Counted from the stretch's first letter, positions 7,756-17,035 are shown. The stretch: 64,000 bases of DNA from Qipengyuania psychrotolerans (GCF_019711355.1 NZ_CP081297.1:2377001-2441000), one strand, 5' to 3'. The notes: generated from the letters alone by a model not told the origin. Program-made: numbers and translations.

Positions 7756-9312
7756 ATGGGAGATATCGCACCGCAATCCGCCTTGGCCGCACCGTTCGGC
7801 AATTTCTCGCAGGTTCTTGCTGATTGGGCGGAGCGGCAACCTGACGCGATCGCACTGCGCGATGAACAGTCCAGCTTGTCGTGGTCCGCGCTTCACGACC
7901 GTGTCGAGCGAACCGCTGCGCGCCTTGTCGGTACAGGGCTTGAACGCGGGCAAGCGGTCGCGATCCTCGGGGCTTCCTCCATCCCCTATGCAATCGTCTT
8001 CCTCGCCGCCGTGCGTGCAGGCTGGGTTGCAGCGCCTCTAACCACCAGCGCAAGCGCAGATCAGCTTGAAGCGATGGCCAGGGATTCGGGTGCGCAGCAC
8101 ATCTTCGTAACTCGGGCGAAACTCGATGAACTTGGACCGGAGGCCTTTGCATCGCTTGATGTCATAGTCCTGGACGAACAGCTTGATGACTGGATGGGGC
8201 CAGAGGGCACTCGCGCACCAGACATCACGCCGGGGCCAGGCGATCCGTTCAACATCATCTATTCTTCCGGCACGACCGGCACGCCCAAAGGCATCGTTCA
8301 TTCGCACCAAATGCGGTGGCGCCAATTCGCAGCGACCGCCGGTAGCTGGCTGGAGGCCGGACTGCCTGTCCGCACCCTCGCCTCGACGCCGCTTTATTCG
8401 AACACGACGATGGTCGCTTTCCTTCCCGCATTGCTCGCCGGCGGCACGGTTCGCATCATGGGCAAGTTCGATACCCTCGGGTGGCTCACTCACGCAGAGG
8501 CCGACCGCACGACGATCACGATGCTCGTGCCGGTACAGTATCAGAGACTGATGGACGAACCGCGGTTTGGCGATTTCGACCTGTCATCGCTCACCTTGAA
8601 ATATTGCACCTCTGCCCCGTTCTCCGCGGAATTGAAGCGCGAGGTGCTGGAGCGCATGCCGGGCGCGCTGATCGAAATCTATTCTATGACCGAAGGGGGC
8701 GTTGTCTGCCTGCTCGAAGCGCACAAATTCCCGGACAAGCTGCACACGGTGGGACGCCCTGCTCCGGGCAGCGAACTGAGGGTGCTTGATGACGAGGACC
8801 GCGAGGTCCCGCCAGGCACTCCCGGTAATCTCGTGGGCCGCAGCCATACGATGATGAGCGGCTACAAGAACCGCCCCGACCAGACGCGCGAGGGATATTG
8901 GACCGATCCCGATAGCGGCGAGACCTGGCAGCGCATGGGCGACATCGGACGCGTCGATGATGAAGGCTTCGTCGAATTGGTCGGGCGCGCGAAGGACATG
9001 ATCATCTCTGGCGGCTTCAACATCTATCCCGTCGACCTCGAGAACGAGCTGCTCAGGGAAAGCGATGTGACGGAGGCGGCCGTCATCGGAATGCCATCAC
9101 GAAAGTGGGGCGAGACACCAGTGGGCTTCGTCATGGTTAGCGCCGACGCGCGCGGTGCCGAGGAAATCCGCGAGGCGGTCAATGCCCGGCTGGGCAAGAC
9201 GCAGCGCATCGCCCAGCTGCACACGATTGATGAAATGCCGCGTAGCCATATCGGCAAACTGCTCAAGACAGAGCTTCGGGATCTGGCGGCGCAGGGCGGC
9301 GCGCCGGATTAA
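7756..9312 (+). CDS. AMP-dependent acyl-CoA synthetase/ligase
   Basis: 518-residue adenylate-forming enzyme that activates a carboxylic acid to an acyl-adenylate and then the CoA thioester. Motifs in order: P-loop YSSGTTGTPKG (about residues 169-179), YSMTEGG, the ADIGRVDDEG-type hinge region, GRAKDMIISGGFNIYP, and the C-terminal catalytic Lys in SHIGKLLK. The substrate cannot be read from sequence; medium/long-chain or aromatic acids are typical for this branch. ATG 7756 is chosen; an in-frame TTG lies 9 nt upstream, and neither has a clear Shine-Dalgarno. It stands alone, with no beta-oxidation partners nearby. Confidence 0.85.
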   Translation: MGDIAPQSALAAPFGNFSQVLADWAERQPDAIALRDEQSSLSWSALHDRVERTAARLVGTGLERGQAVAILGASSIPYAIVFLAAVRAGWVAAPLTTSASADQLEAMARDSGAQHIFVTRAKLDELGPEAFASLDVIVLDEQLDDWMGPEGTRAPDITPGPGDPFNIIYSSGTTGTPKGIVHSHQMRWRQFAATAGSWLEAGLPVRTLASTPLYSNTTMVAFLPALLAGGTVRIMGKFDTLGWLTHAEADRTTITMLVPVQYQRLMDEPRFGDFDLSSLTLKYCTSAPFSAELKREVLERMPGALIEIYSMTEGGVVCLLEAHKFPDKLHTVGRPAPGSELRVLDDEDREVPPGTPGNLVGRSHTMMSGYKNRPDQTREGYWTDPDSGETWQRMGDIGRVDDEGFVELVGRAKDMIISGGFNIYPVDLENELLRESDVTEAAVIGMPSRKWGETPVGFVMVSADARGAEEIREAVNARLGKTQRIAQLHTIDEMPRSHIGKLLKTELRDLAAQGGAPD

Positions 9313-9363
9313 ACGACCTCGCCCTGATCGGTGGCAAACGCGTTCGAGACGCGGCGCCGACAC

Positions 9364-9390
9364 GGGGGGAGGGGGGAGAGGGAGTGTGGG
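9364..9390 (+). repeat. Potential G-quadruplex tract
   Basis: Four G-runs (6, 6, 3, 3) are separated by loops of 1, 3 and 5 nt on the plus strand, starting about 50 nt after the ligase stop. This satisfies the usual G3+N1-7 rule. The role is unknown; termination or a folded mRNA 3' end is possible. Confidence 0.45.
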
Positions 9391-9630
9391 CGGCCGCGTC
9401 TCTACTCGCTGCCATATCACCTCGCGCCGGAAGGGCTCTGCGCTAGGAGACGCGTGGGCATTTCGCCATGCGGTTCCGTGCGAGGAAGGCGACGACAGGT
9501 TCCAATTCGGAAAAGCCTGACGCCATCTCTGTGCCGGTCGGGAGGGTTGGGAGAACTGTCCCGTCGCCGGCTGTGGGTCGTGTAATAATGTTGCGGGCTT
9601 GCGAACGAAAGTGAGAAAACGTCAGGACTT

Positions 9631-9647
9631 GTTGCGTTTTGCGCAAC
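9631..9647. promoter_or_regulatory. Inverted repeat GTTGCG-TTTTG-CGCAAC
   Basis: A perfect 6-bp inverted repeat with a 5-nt spacer, about 127 bp upstream of the TIR-TPR start. It could be an operator or a small hairpin; no regulator is identifiable. Confidence 0.3.
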
Positions 9648-9773
9648 GGTCAGCCGGCATGCCATTCTGGCGTGTGTCCTGCGGCTCAGTTGCAAGAATC
9701 CGCAGAATGTTACAAGTAATTGAAAAAATAGGGGTTGCCGAGTCGTATCCGGGGTCGCATCCGGAGGGGAAGC

Positions 9774-11810
9774 TTGGCCGAGCGTCGATACAAGGCATTC
9801 ATCAGCTATTCGCATCGCGACAAGGCGATTGCGGGATGGTTGCATCGTGCGCTTGAAACCTACCGATTGCCCAAGCACCTGCTCGATTCGGGCAAGGCCG
9901 AACGACTTCACCCCATTTTCAAAGACCGGGAAGAATTGCCCGCTGCCGACAGCCTCGGTGATGCCATCGCCCTGGCCATCGAATCCAGCGACGCCCTCAT
10001 CGTCCTATGCTCTCCTGCCGCCGCCAAATCGCCATGGATCGCGCGCGAAATTGATCTCTACAAACGGCTGAACGGAGATCGCGGGGTCTTCCCGGTAATC
10101 GTCGATGGTGAACCACCGGACAATTTCCCGGCCCCGCTTCTTGTCCACTATGAGGATGGGCAGCCTACCGAAGCGAAGTCCGAACCTATCGCCGCCGATT
10201 TGCGGCCGGAGGGGGATGGGAAGAAACTGGCCAAACTAAAGCTTGTCGCCGGCCTCGCCCATGTCGACCTCGACACTCTGGTCCAGCGCGATTCTGCACG
10301 GCGGCAGAAAAGGCTGGCCATGGTCGCTGCGGCCTCTGTGTTCGGCATGGTCGGTACATCCGGCCTCGCGCTTTATGCCATCGACCAGCGCAACGAGGCC
10401 CGCGAACAGCGGGCGGAGGCTGACGGGCTTATCGAATACATGCTCACCGATCTGCGTGAACAGCTGGAGCCGGTCGGAAGGCTGGAATTGCTCGACGGTG
10501 TCGGGAAAAGGGCGATGGACTATTACGCCCGCCAGAAGCTCGCGGATCTTTCGGCGACCGAATTGGGCCGGCGGGTGCGCGCAGTGCAATTGGTCGCAGA
10601 AGTGCAGAACCTGCGCGGCAACAACGAGGAAGCGCTGCCTGCCTTCCGCCAGGCGGCCCGGACCACCGAGGAATTACTCGCCCGCGACCCCGACAATCCC
10701 GAGGCCATGTTCAATCATGGCCAGAGCCTGTTCTGGGTGGGCTATATCGCTTGGCAACACGGCCAGATGGACGAAGCGAAACGAGCCATGGAGGCATATG
10801 CCGATATCTCGACGCGATTGGCGGCCATGGATCGGTCCAACCTCGAATGGCAGATGGAGGAAGCGTACTCGCTGAGCAATCTTGGCACGATGGCCGTAGA
10901 TGACGGCGAACTATCCCGGGCGCTGCGTTACTTCGAGCGCAGTGCCGAAGATACCGACAGGGTGGCCCTGGCAGAGGGCCGGCCAGATGCGCGGCAGATC
11001 GAACTGGCAGGATGCCTTTCCTGGATTGCCACTACCCTCAAGCAATTGGGCCGCATTTCCGAAGCGATCGACGTGCGGCGGGATGAGCTCGCAATCTACG
11101 ACACGATCATTGCTGCCGACCCGGCAAATAATGAGGCGAGAAAAGGCCGTATATTCGCAGCATCGGGGCTTGGGCAAATGCTGATGCTCCAGGGTAACAA
11201 GTCAGATGCGAGGTCTCATCTCGATAGCTCGATCACCGAAGCCGACAGGCTCATCGCAAGTGATCCGGATAATACACTGCTGCACGAGCTGACACGCGGC
11301 GGCATCTCCCATCGGGCTATGCTCGCATGGTCTCAGGGCGACCACGCGCTCGCCACCAGAAACTTCGACCGACTTGAGCGATTGCAAAACGATCTGCGGC
11401 GCCGCGACCCAAAGAATTACCAATGGAACATTGCCGACCCCGCCAACCTCGAACTCAAAAGAGCTCTTACCGACCGAAGCCAGGCCCCTCCGGAAAGCTT
11501 GCGCCGAATGACCGGCAATTCTCGCGATATCGCCCGCAAGGCTGACCGTGAAAGCGAATGGATGCTTGTCGCAGCTTCGCTGATTGATGGGTTCGCCTAC
11601 GAGCGAGAAAACAATTTCAAAGCGGCCCGGGAGTCCTTCCGAAATGCCGCAACGGTCCCTGAAACGAAGGGAGAGAGAATAGACCTTAATGCCATCGCAT
11701 TGAGGGCGAAGGCTGCCGAGAAAGCAGGACAAGCGAAGATCGCTGCGAGAATGAACAAGAAACTGGCTGAGCTGGAAGTCGATCCGGTGATCGACGACCG
11801 CCTGCCCTGA
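9774..11810 (+). CDS. TIR-domain / transmembrane / TPR-repeat protein
   Basis: 678 residues. TTG 9774 is the start because GGAGG sits exactly 6 nt upstream and the TIR fold begins at once (RRYKAFISYSHRDK). The TIR domain spans about 1-112, including FKDREELPAA, ALIVLCSPAAAKSPW and IAREI, with E92 at the usual catalytic Glu position. One membrane span lies at about 180-203, followed by a coiled segment and TPR-like helical repeats up to about 650 (DPDNPEAMFNHGQSLFW, SNLGTMAVDDGELSRALRYF and others). So TIR is predicted cytoplasmic and TPR across the membrane, like receptor kinases in which a kinase replaces TIR. A small gene follows after 38 nt, probably in the same operon. Whether this TIR cleaves NAD or only scaffolds is unknown. 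Confidence 0.85.
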   Translation: MAERRYKAFISYSHRDKAIAGWLHRALETYRLPKHLLDSGKAERLHPIFKDREELPAADSLGDAIALAIESSDALIVLCSPAAAKSPWIAREIDLYKRLNGDRGVFPVIVDGEPPDNFPAPLLVHYEDGQPTEAKSEPIAADLRPEGDGKKLAKLKLVAGLAHVDLDTLVQRDSARRQKRLAMVAAASVFGMVGTSGLALYAIDQRNEAREQRAEADGLIEYMLTDLREQLEPVGRLELLDGVGKRAMDYYARQKLADLSATELGRRVRAVQLVAEVQNLRGNNEEALPAFRQAARTTEELLARDPDNPEAMFNHGQSLFWVGYIAWQHGQMDEAKRAMEAYADISTRLAAMDRSNLEWQMEEAYSLSNLGTMAVDDGELSRALRYFERSAEDTDRVALAEGRPDARQIELAGCLSWIATTLKQLGRISEAIDVRRDELAIYDTIIAADPANNEARKGRIFAASGLGQMLMLQGNKSDARSHLDSSITEADRLIASDPDNTLLHELTRGGISHRAMLAWSQGDHALATRNFDRLERLQNDLRRRDPKNYQWNIADPANLELKRALTDRSQAPPESLRRMTGNSRDIARKADRESEWMLVAASLIDGFAYERENNFKAARESFRNAATVPETKGERIDLNAIALRAKAAEKAGQAKIAARMNKKLAELEVDPVIDDRLP

Positions 11811-11848
11811 AGCACCCCCGTACGAACCAGAGCAAGAGGAGTAAGCGC

Positions 11849-12331
11849 ATGAGTACTGAATTTGTAGTCAACGTTACTGTTGACGATGTGAAGAAAGACA
11901 AGGGCTCAACCTACAAGGGTGACTTCTCGTACGAGCAGACTTCCGGAACGCCCGATATTATCGATTCAAAGGGCAACATCGATCTCAAGGATGTCAGCGG
12001 CGAAGCGGACATCACATTTCAATGGGGCTCACCAGAAGTGACAATCGACGGGCAAGACTATGCCGCGAGTTACTATTACGGCGATCAAACCGGGCTGAAT
12101 ATCATCATCGCCGAAGGCAAGGATAGCGATCCGCGCACGAAGGGGAAAAATCCGCCGCTTTCGGGTGATGATGAATTCACGGTCGACATGGCCCCCACGC
12201 CGGCCGACTTCACCCTGAAAGACAAGAACTCGGATCTTAAAAAGTACGCCTATTGCATGGCGGCCTATGTCAATGTTCCAGGCGGCGGCCAGATCATCGA
12301 CGACCCGAAAATCTACAATCGCCCCGACTGA
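11849..12331 (+). CDS. Unrecognised acidic beta-rich protein downstream of the TIR-TPR gene
   Basis: 160 residues with no signal peptide or TM segment. Strand-forming stretches alternate with Asp/Gly/Lys turns (TEFVVNVTVDDVKKDKG, GNIDLKDVSGEADITFQW, PEVTIDGQDYAASYYYG), suggesting a beta-sandwich. A single Cys lies near the C-terminus (KYAYCMAAYV). AGGAG precedes the ATG by 6 nt. It lies 38 nt after the TIR-TPR stop on the same strand, so a shared transcript and function are likely. Base composition is less GC-rich than in flanking housekeeping genes. I do not recognise the family. Confidence 0.75.
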   Translation: MSTEFVVNVTVDDVKKDKGSTYKGDFSYEQTSGTPDIIDSKGNIDLKDVSGEADITFQWGSPEVTIDGQDYAASYYYGDQTGLNIIIAEGKDSDPRTKGKNPPLSGDDEFTVDMAPTPADFTLKDKNSDLKKYAYCMAAYVNVPGGGQIIDDPKIYNRPD

Positions 12332-12446
12332 TTGCATTTCGCGGCCATCCAGGCTCGTGCGGTCGGGCTAGGAAGTGCGCGGAATTTAGGTTGCGATGCC
12401 CGCCTCCATCTGGACACCGGGGGCGGGCAACCCTAACCGCTTGCGC

Positions 12447-14021
12447 ATGGACGACACGCACCTTCCCGATTCCATCCTCATTGTCGATTTCGGCAGCCAG
12501 GTCACCCAGCTGATCGCGCGCCGCGTACGCGAGGCAGGGGTCTATTCCGAGATCGCGCCCTTCACGCAGGCCGAAGAGGCGTTTCACCGCCTCAAGCCCA
12601 AGGGCATCATCCTGTCCGGTTCGCCCGCTGGCGTTCCCGAGGAAGGCAGTCCGCGCGCGCCGGAACTGCTGTTCGAGGCGGGCATCCCGATCCTCGGCAT
12701 TTGCTACGGCCAGCAGGTGATGAGTCACCAGCTCGGCGGAGAAGTTCGCCCGGGCCATGAAACCGGCGAAGGCGGCGAGTTCGGCCGCGCGTTTCTCACC
12801 GTCACCAAGGAATGCGCGCTGTTCGACGGTCTCTGGAAAGAGGGCGAGCGCCACCAGGTCTGGATGAGCCACGGCGACAAGGTCACCAAGTTTGCTCCCG
12901 GCTTCGAGATTGTCGCCATTTCAGACGGCGCACCTTTCGCGGTCATCGCTGACGAAAAGCGCAAGTTCTATGGCACGCAGTTCCACCCTGAAGTTGTGCA
13001 CACTCCGGACGGCGGCAAGCTGATCGCCAATTTCGTGCGCCATGTCTGCGGGCTTGCCGGCGACTGGACCATGGCCGCCTACCGCGAAACCAAGGTTCGC
13101 GAAATCCGCGAGCAGGTGGGCGACAAGAAGGTCATCTGCGGCCTGTCGGGCGGGGTCGACAGTTCGGTTGCCGCAATCCTCATCCACGAAGCGATTGGCG
13201 ACCAGCTGACCTGCGTTTTCGTCGATCACGGCCTGCTGCGTCAGAACGAGCGTGAACAGGTCGAAACCATGTTCCGCGACCACTACAACATCCCGCTTGT
13301 CGTGGTGGACGCCGAAGAGATGTTCATGGACGGCCTCGCCGGGGTTACCGACCCCGAAGCCAAGCGCAAGTTCATCGGCAAAACCTTCATCGACGTGTTC
13401 GATGCCGAGGCCAAGAACGTCGGCGGTGCTGATTTCCTCGCCCAGGGCACGCTTTATCCCGACGTGATCGAAAGCGTCAGTTTCACTGGCGGACCTTCGG
13501 TCACGATCAAGAGCCACCACAATGTCGGCGGCCTGCCCGAACGCATGAACATGAAACTGGTCGAACCGCTTCGCGAACTGTTCAAGGACGAGGTGCGCGA
13601 GTTGGGCCGCGAGCTGGGCCTGCCCGACATGTTCGTGGGCCGTCACCCCTTCCCCGGACCCGGCCTTGCCATCCGCATCCCTGGCGAAGTGACCAAGGAA
13701 CGCTGCGACATCCTGCGCAAGGCCGACGCGATCTATCTCGACGAGATCCGCAAGGCCGGCCTCTACGACGCGATCTGGCAGGCCTTTGCCGTGCTGTTGC
13801 CGGTGAAGACCGTTGGCGTGATGGGCGATCACCGCACCTATGACAGCGTTTGCGGCCTGCGCGCGGTGACCAGCACCGACGGCATGACCGCCGATGTCTA
13901 TCCCTTCGACGCCAGCTTCCTGACCGGCTGCGCCACGCGCATCGTCAACGAGGTCCAAGGCATCAACAGGGTGGTCTATGACTATACGAGCAAGCCGCCC
14001 GGCACGATCGAGTGGGAGTGA
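12447..14021 (+). CDS. guaA: GMP synthase (glutamine-hydrolysing)
   Basis: About 524 residues, the normal length, converting XMP to GMP with glutamine. The N-terminal class I amidotransferase domain has the nucleophile in [11 protein letters not shown] and the HPEVVH triad His; the ATP-pyrophosphatase domain has the P-loop [12 protein letters not shown]; the C-terminal dimerisation domain has [12 protein letters not shown] and ends TIEWE. ATG 12447 ([19 protein letters not shown]) matches family N-termini better than the in-frame ATG at 12396. It is a single gene, with no guaB nearby. Confidence 0.97.
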   Translation: MDDTHLPDSILIVDFGSQVTQLIARRVREAGVYSEIAPFTQAEEAFHRLKPKGIILSGSPAGVPEEGSPRAPELLFEAGIPILGICYGQQVMSHQLGGEVRPGHETGEGGEFGRAFLTVTKECALFDGLWKEGERHQVWMSHGDKVTKFAPGFEIVAISDGAPFAVIADEKRKFYGTQFHPEVVHTPDGGKLIANFVRHVCGLAGDWTMAAYRETKVREIREQVGDKKVICGLSGGVDSSVAAILIHEAIGDQLTCVFVDHGLLRQNEREQVETMFRDHYNIPLVVVDAEEMFMDGLAGVTDPEAKRKFIGKTFIDVFDAEAKNVGGADFLAQGTLYPDVIESVSFTGGPSVTIKSHHNVGGLPERMNMKLVEPLRELFKDEVRELGRELGLPDMFVGRHPFPGPGLAIRIPGEVTKERCDILRKADAIYLDEIRKAGLYDAIWQAFAVLLPVKTVGVMGDHRTYDSVCGLRAVTSTDGMTADVYPFDASFLTGCATRIVNEVQGINRVVYDYTSKPPGTIEWE

Positions 14022-14101
14022 CAGGGGAACACTAGCGGCAGCTCATCGCTTTATCCTCCAGGTGGGATGCTATTTTGCATCAAAAACCAAGAGGAAATAC
14101 C

Positions 14102-14554
14102 ATGAAAATTCAGAACCTTCCCATGCTTGCGACCTTGGCTGGGTGCGTTGCCCTAGCGGGCTGCGCCACGCTTGAAGAAACTATCGCCGAAGAAACTGCG
14201 GAAACGTACTATGCGACCTTGACCGGCGCACAGGAAGTTGGCGGCGGTGACACCGATGGGGCAGGTAAAGCCGAAATCTCGATCTCCGACGAATTCGGGC
14301 AGGTCTGCTGGGACCTGAATGACATCTCGAATATTGGCCAGATTACTGCCGCGCATATCCACGTGGGTGCCGCCGGGACCAATGGCCCGCCGGTATTCAC
14401 ACTGCGCAAGGCCAATGAGGGCGGTTACAAGGGCTGCGCAGATGGTTCGGAATGGACACAGGACCGCATCGCCGGCAATCCGGAAGCCTTCTATGTCAAT
14501 GTCCACACTGCGGAGTATCCCAACGGTGCCATCCGCGGGCAGCTCCGCCGCTAG
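14102..14554 (+). CDS. CHRD-domain lipoprotein
   Basis: 150 residues. The signal peptide ends with lipobox LAGC (C21), so the protein is probably an outer-membrane or periplasmic lipoprotein. A CHRD domain follows: TLTGAQEV, then AAHIHVGAAGTNGPPVF, then EAFYVNVHTAEYPNGAIRGQL. CHRD domains occur in chordin and in many secreted bacterial proteins without known activity. AGAGGAAA precedes ATG 14102; a TTG 27 nt upstream is less likely. A hairpin follows the stop. Confidence 0.88.
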   Translation: MKIQNLPMLATLAGCVALAGCATLEETIAEETAETYYATLTGAQEVGGGDTDGAGKAEISISDEFGQVCWDLNDISNIGQITAAHIHVGAAGTNGPPVFTLRKANEGGYKGCADGSEWTQDRIAGNPEAFYVNVHTAEYPNGAIRGQLRR

Positions 14555-14572
14555 AAAACGCCAGTAGTTAGG

Positions 14573-14601
14573 AGGCCCGGCTTACGATGTAGGCCGGGCC
14601 T
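14573..14601. terminator. Terminator-like hairpin after the CHRD gene
   Basis: A perfect 9-bp stem AGGCCCGGC/GCCGGGCCT with an 11-nt loop, followed only by TTCC. It is strong as a stem but lacks a long U-run. Confidence 0.55.
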
Positions 14602-14609
14602 TCCACTAG

Positions 14610-15335
14610 ATGGAGCAGACGATTCAACTCTCCCTAGGCCCCGATCCGCGCACTGAAACACTACAACGCCTGCAGGCTCTGCTGGTCCAGCGCTTCGGTC
14701 GGATCGAGCGGGCAGCGGCGGAATGGCGGCTGCCGGAGTGGGTGCTGGTGCAAGGCGTGATTGGTGCACGCACCAAATCCGAAGTATCGAACGAGGCGAC
14801 CGAACGGATAAGATCGCGCTATGGTTCTTGGGAGGCGGTGGCCGACGCTCCGCTGGATGAATTGCAGGCCGAACTGGTCACCCAGACCTATCCCAATATC
14901 GCTGCCGAGCGGCTCAAGGCGAGCCTGACTGCGCTCGTCAGACTTCGCGGGTCAGTGGATCTCTCGCATCTTGCCGAAATGGAAACCGGCGAGGCCATGC
15001 GCTGGCTTGAACAGCTGCCCGGGATCGGGCGCAAGATCGCAGCCGGGGTGATGAATGCCAGCACGCTCGACCGGCGCGCGATCGTTCTGGACAGCCATCA
15101 CGCGCGCATTCTTCAGCGCATGGGCCTCGTCCCGCCCAAGGCGAATACGGACCGCGCTTTCGATGCGATAATGCCCGCCATGCCGCAGGATTGGAGCGCG
15201 GCGGATTTTGACGAACATCACTTGCTGATGAAGAAGCTGGGCCAGACATGGTGCCGGCCCTCCGCACCGGACTGCGAGAGCTGCCCGGCCCAGTCGCTAT
15301 GCGTGACCGGAACCAAGCGCGCCGCCACCCGCTAG
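14610..15335 (+). CDS. Endonuclease III-family DNA glycosylase (divergent paralog)
   Basis: 241 residues of the HhH-GPD superfamily. The helix-hairpin-helix is LPGIGRKIAAGV, with Lys in the lyase position; the catalytic Asp is in VLDSHHARIL. A [4Fe-4S] loop with C-x6-C-x2-C-x5-C is visible (WCRPSAPDCESCPAQSLC). It should excise damaged bases from DNA, but the substrate is unclear because it differs from canonical Nth, which is encoded immediately downstream. The gap to the next gene is 8 nt, so the two are probably co-transcribed. Confidence 0.85.
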   Translation: MEQTIQLSLGPDPRTETLQRLQALLVQRFGRIERAAAEWRLPEWVLVQGVIGARTKSEVSNEATERIRSRYGSWEAVADAPLDELQAELVTQTYPNIAAERLKASLTALVRLRGSVDLSHLAEMETGEAMRWLEQLPGIGRKIAAGVMNASTLDRRAIVLDSHHARILQRMGLVPPKANTDRAFDAIMPAMPQDWSAADFDEHHLLMKKLGQTWCRPSAPDCESCPAQSLCVTGTKRAATR

Positions 15336-15343
15336 ATGAGGCG

Positions 15344-15994
15344 ATGCTGTCGCTTTCCGAAACCGAAGAAGTCTATCGCCGCCTGGCAGACGCGATGCCT
15401 GGTCGTACGCCGGACGCGAAGGGGCCAAAGGGCCAGCCGGACGCCTTCCGCTCGTGCATTTCGTGCATGCTGTCGGCGCAATCGCTCGACCGTAATACTG
15501 CCAAGGCCAGCCGCGCACTGTTCGCGCTCGCGACCACGCCCGAGGAGATGCTGGCGCTGGACGACGAGCAGATCGCCAGTGCGATCAAGCCCTGCGGCCT
15601 CTACAACATGAAAACGCGCAATATCCGCGCCTTCTGTTCGGCTTTGCTTGAGGAGCACGGCGGCGTTGTTCCCAGCACGCGCGAAGGTCTGTTGAGCCTG
15701 CCCGGCATTGGCCGCAAATGCGCCGACATCGTCCTCAGCTTCACGTTCGGCAAGGACGTGATTGCTGTCGACACGCATGTTCACAGGGTCTGCAATCGGA
15801 TCGGTCTCACCGCCGCGAAGACGGCCGACAAGACGGCGCAGCAACTGGCGGAACGCAGCCCGGATTGGGCATTGCGGGACGGGCACTTCTGGCTGATCCA
15901 ATTCGGCAAACGCGTCTGCACTTCGCGCGCGCCAAAGTGCGAGCGATGCCCGGTCAGCGATCTTTGCGAATATTACGCGGCCTCTACCAGCTAA
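15344..15994 (+). CDS. nth: Endonuclease III
   Basis: 216 residues, normal Nth length. It has LSAQSLDRNTAKA, helix-hairpin-helix LPGIGRKCADIVL with the catalytic Lys, VDTHVHRVCNRIG with the catalytic Asp, and the C-x6-C-x2-C-x5-C iron-sulfur cluster loop near the C-terminus. It removes oxidised pyrimidines and cuts AP sites. ATG 15344 is used, 8 nt after the preceding paralog, with GATGAGG as likely ribosome site; the frame is open further upstream only as overlap with that gene. The 3' end overlaps the converging DUF924 gene by 11 nt. Confidence 0.9.
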   Translation: MLSLSETEEVYRRLADAMPGRTPDAKGPKGQPDAFRSCISCMLSAQSLDRNTAKASRALFALATTPEEMLALDDEQIASAIKPCGLYNMKTRNIRAFCSALLEEHGGVVPSTREGLLSLPGIGRKCADIVLSFTFGKDVIAVDTHVHRVCNRIGLTAAKTADKTAQQLAERSPDWALRDGHFWLIQFGKRVCTSRAPKCERCPVSDLCEYYAASTS

Positions 15995-16535
15995 ACCCTT
16001 CGGCGATGGCAGCGGCTTCTTCCTCGGTCGTCTCACGGCCCAGGACTTCATTGCGGTGCGGGAAACGGCCGAACCGCGCAATCATCTCGCGGTGCGATTT
16101 CGCAAAGTCGAGCGCGCCGGGGGCGTATTGTGAAAACATCTCGATCGAGAAATCCTGGTCGGACAAATGCTCGCTATGCATCAGCGGCATGAGCGCAAAC
16201 TGACACCGCGAACTGTCGAGATCATCGAGCCATCCACGCTCGATCATGCCATTCGTCAGCGCTCGGGCCTGCTCGTCCCACGCAAAGGCCTTGGCAGTGC
16301 CGCGGTGGATGTTGCGCGGGATCTGGTCGAACAACAAGATGCCCGCCAGCGCGGTTTCGGGGTCGTCGAGGAGGTCATCTGGCGGATTCCCGCCTTGGCG
16401 GTCCAGCTCATCCCCGAAGCGGTCTCGCAGCATCTGGTCGAGTTTGGGAGAAGAATTGTACCAGTCTGAGCTGGAGAGCTCGTCGAACCAAGTGCGCAAA
16501 AGGCTGCTGACCCACGCGCGCGCCTCTCCGGTCAC
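15984..16535 (-). CDS. DUF924 family protein
   Basis: About 183 residues matching DUF924, a TPR-like all-helical family: TWFDEL and DWYNSSPKLDQMLRDRFG at the N-terminus, ILLFDQIPRNIHRGTAKAFAWDEQAR in the middle, and SIEMFSQYAPGALDFAKSHREMIARFGRFPHRN at the C-terminus, which is the most conserved part. No biochemical role is established. The start is uncertain; GTG 16535 is chosen because it just follows the stop of the upstream gene (16549), giving tight coupling. The 3' end overlaps nth tail to tail. Confidence 0.8.
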   Translation of the reverse strand: MTGEARAWVSSLLRTWFDELSSSDWYNSSPKLDQMLRDRFGDELDRQGGNPPDDLLDDPETALAGILLFDQIPRNIHRGTAKAFAWDEQARALTNGMIERGWLDDLDSSRCQFALMPLMHSEHLSDQDFSIEMFSQYAPGALDFAKSHREMIARFGRFPHRNEVLGRETTEEEAAAIAEGFSW

Positions 16536-16548
16536 TGCCCGAAGAACC

Positions 16549-16962
16549 TTATCCTTCGCCTTCCGGCAGGCGGTAAGGCACGAAATCATCAAGGAAGATA
16601 ATGCCGCTGAACATGTTGGAGAACCGATCGCGCAAGGTGATGTTATCCGTCCGGCACAGCTGCGATCCGCTGAACTTGCGGATCACCAGGTAATCTCGGT
16701 TATCGATTGCATCGGGTGTCTTGGTGTAATTCACCCAGACCGTGTTGCCCGATTTGTAAACGAGGGCCGTATCGTTAATCCGCGTAAGCGATCGCGATCC
16801 GACCATGGTGATGCAGCTTTCAGGCTTTCCGGCAACGCGGCCTTCGATCATCTTGGACAGTCGCTTCTCACCCTTGGTCATTTCGACCTGTTCGTCCGCA
16901 TGGACGATTGGTGCGGCCAGAAGGCCGAGGGCGGCAGTTGCGAGGGCGAAGCGTTTCATCAT
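16549..16962 (-). CDS. Small secreted protein of unknown function
   Basis: 137 residues. The signal peptide is MMKRFALATAALGLLAAPIVHA. The mature part has two Cys (PESCITMVG and QLCRTDN), which may form a disulfide, and a beta-rich core (NDTALVYKSGNTVWVNYTK). I do not recognise the family with confidence; it resembles small DUF-type periplasmic proteins common in sphingomonads. GAGGAG lies 7 nt before ATG 16962. The downstream DUF924 gene begins 13 nt after its stop. Confidence 0.75.
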   Translation of the reverse strand: MMKRFALATAALGLLAAPIVHADEQVEMTKGEKRLSKMIEGRVAGKPESCITMVGSRSLTRINDTALVYKSGNTVWVNYTKTPDAIDNRDYLVIRKFSGSQLCRTDNITLRDRFSNMFSGIIFLDDFVPYRLPEGEG

Positions 16963-17035
16963 GGAGATTCTCCTCAGAATGGAATTGTGTATCACAATAC
17001 GTCTGAACCCGCGATGAGCCGCCCGCTGTTTGCGA

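Larger units (their letters stand above)
9313..9773. other. Intergenic region upstream of the TIR-TPR gene
   Basis: About 460 bp with no gene I can support. It contains a G-rich tract (9364-9390), an inverted repeat (9631-9647) and a plausible promoter (TTGCAA near 9690 with TACAAG downstream) before the next gene. Confidence 0.5.
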
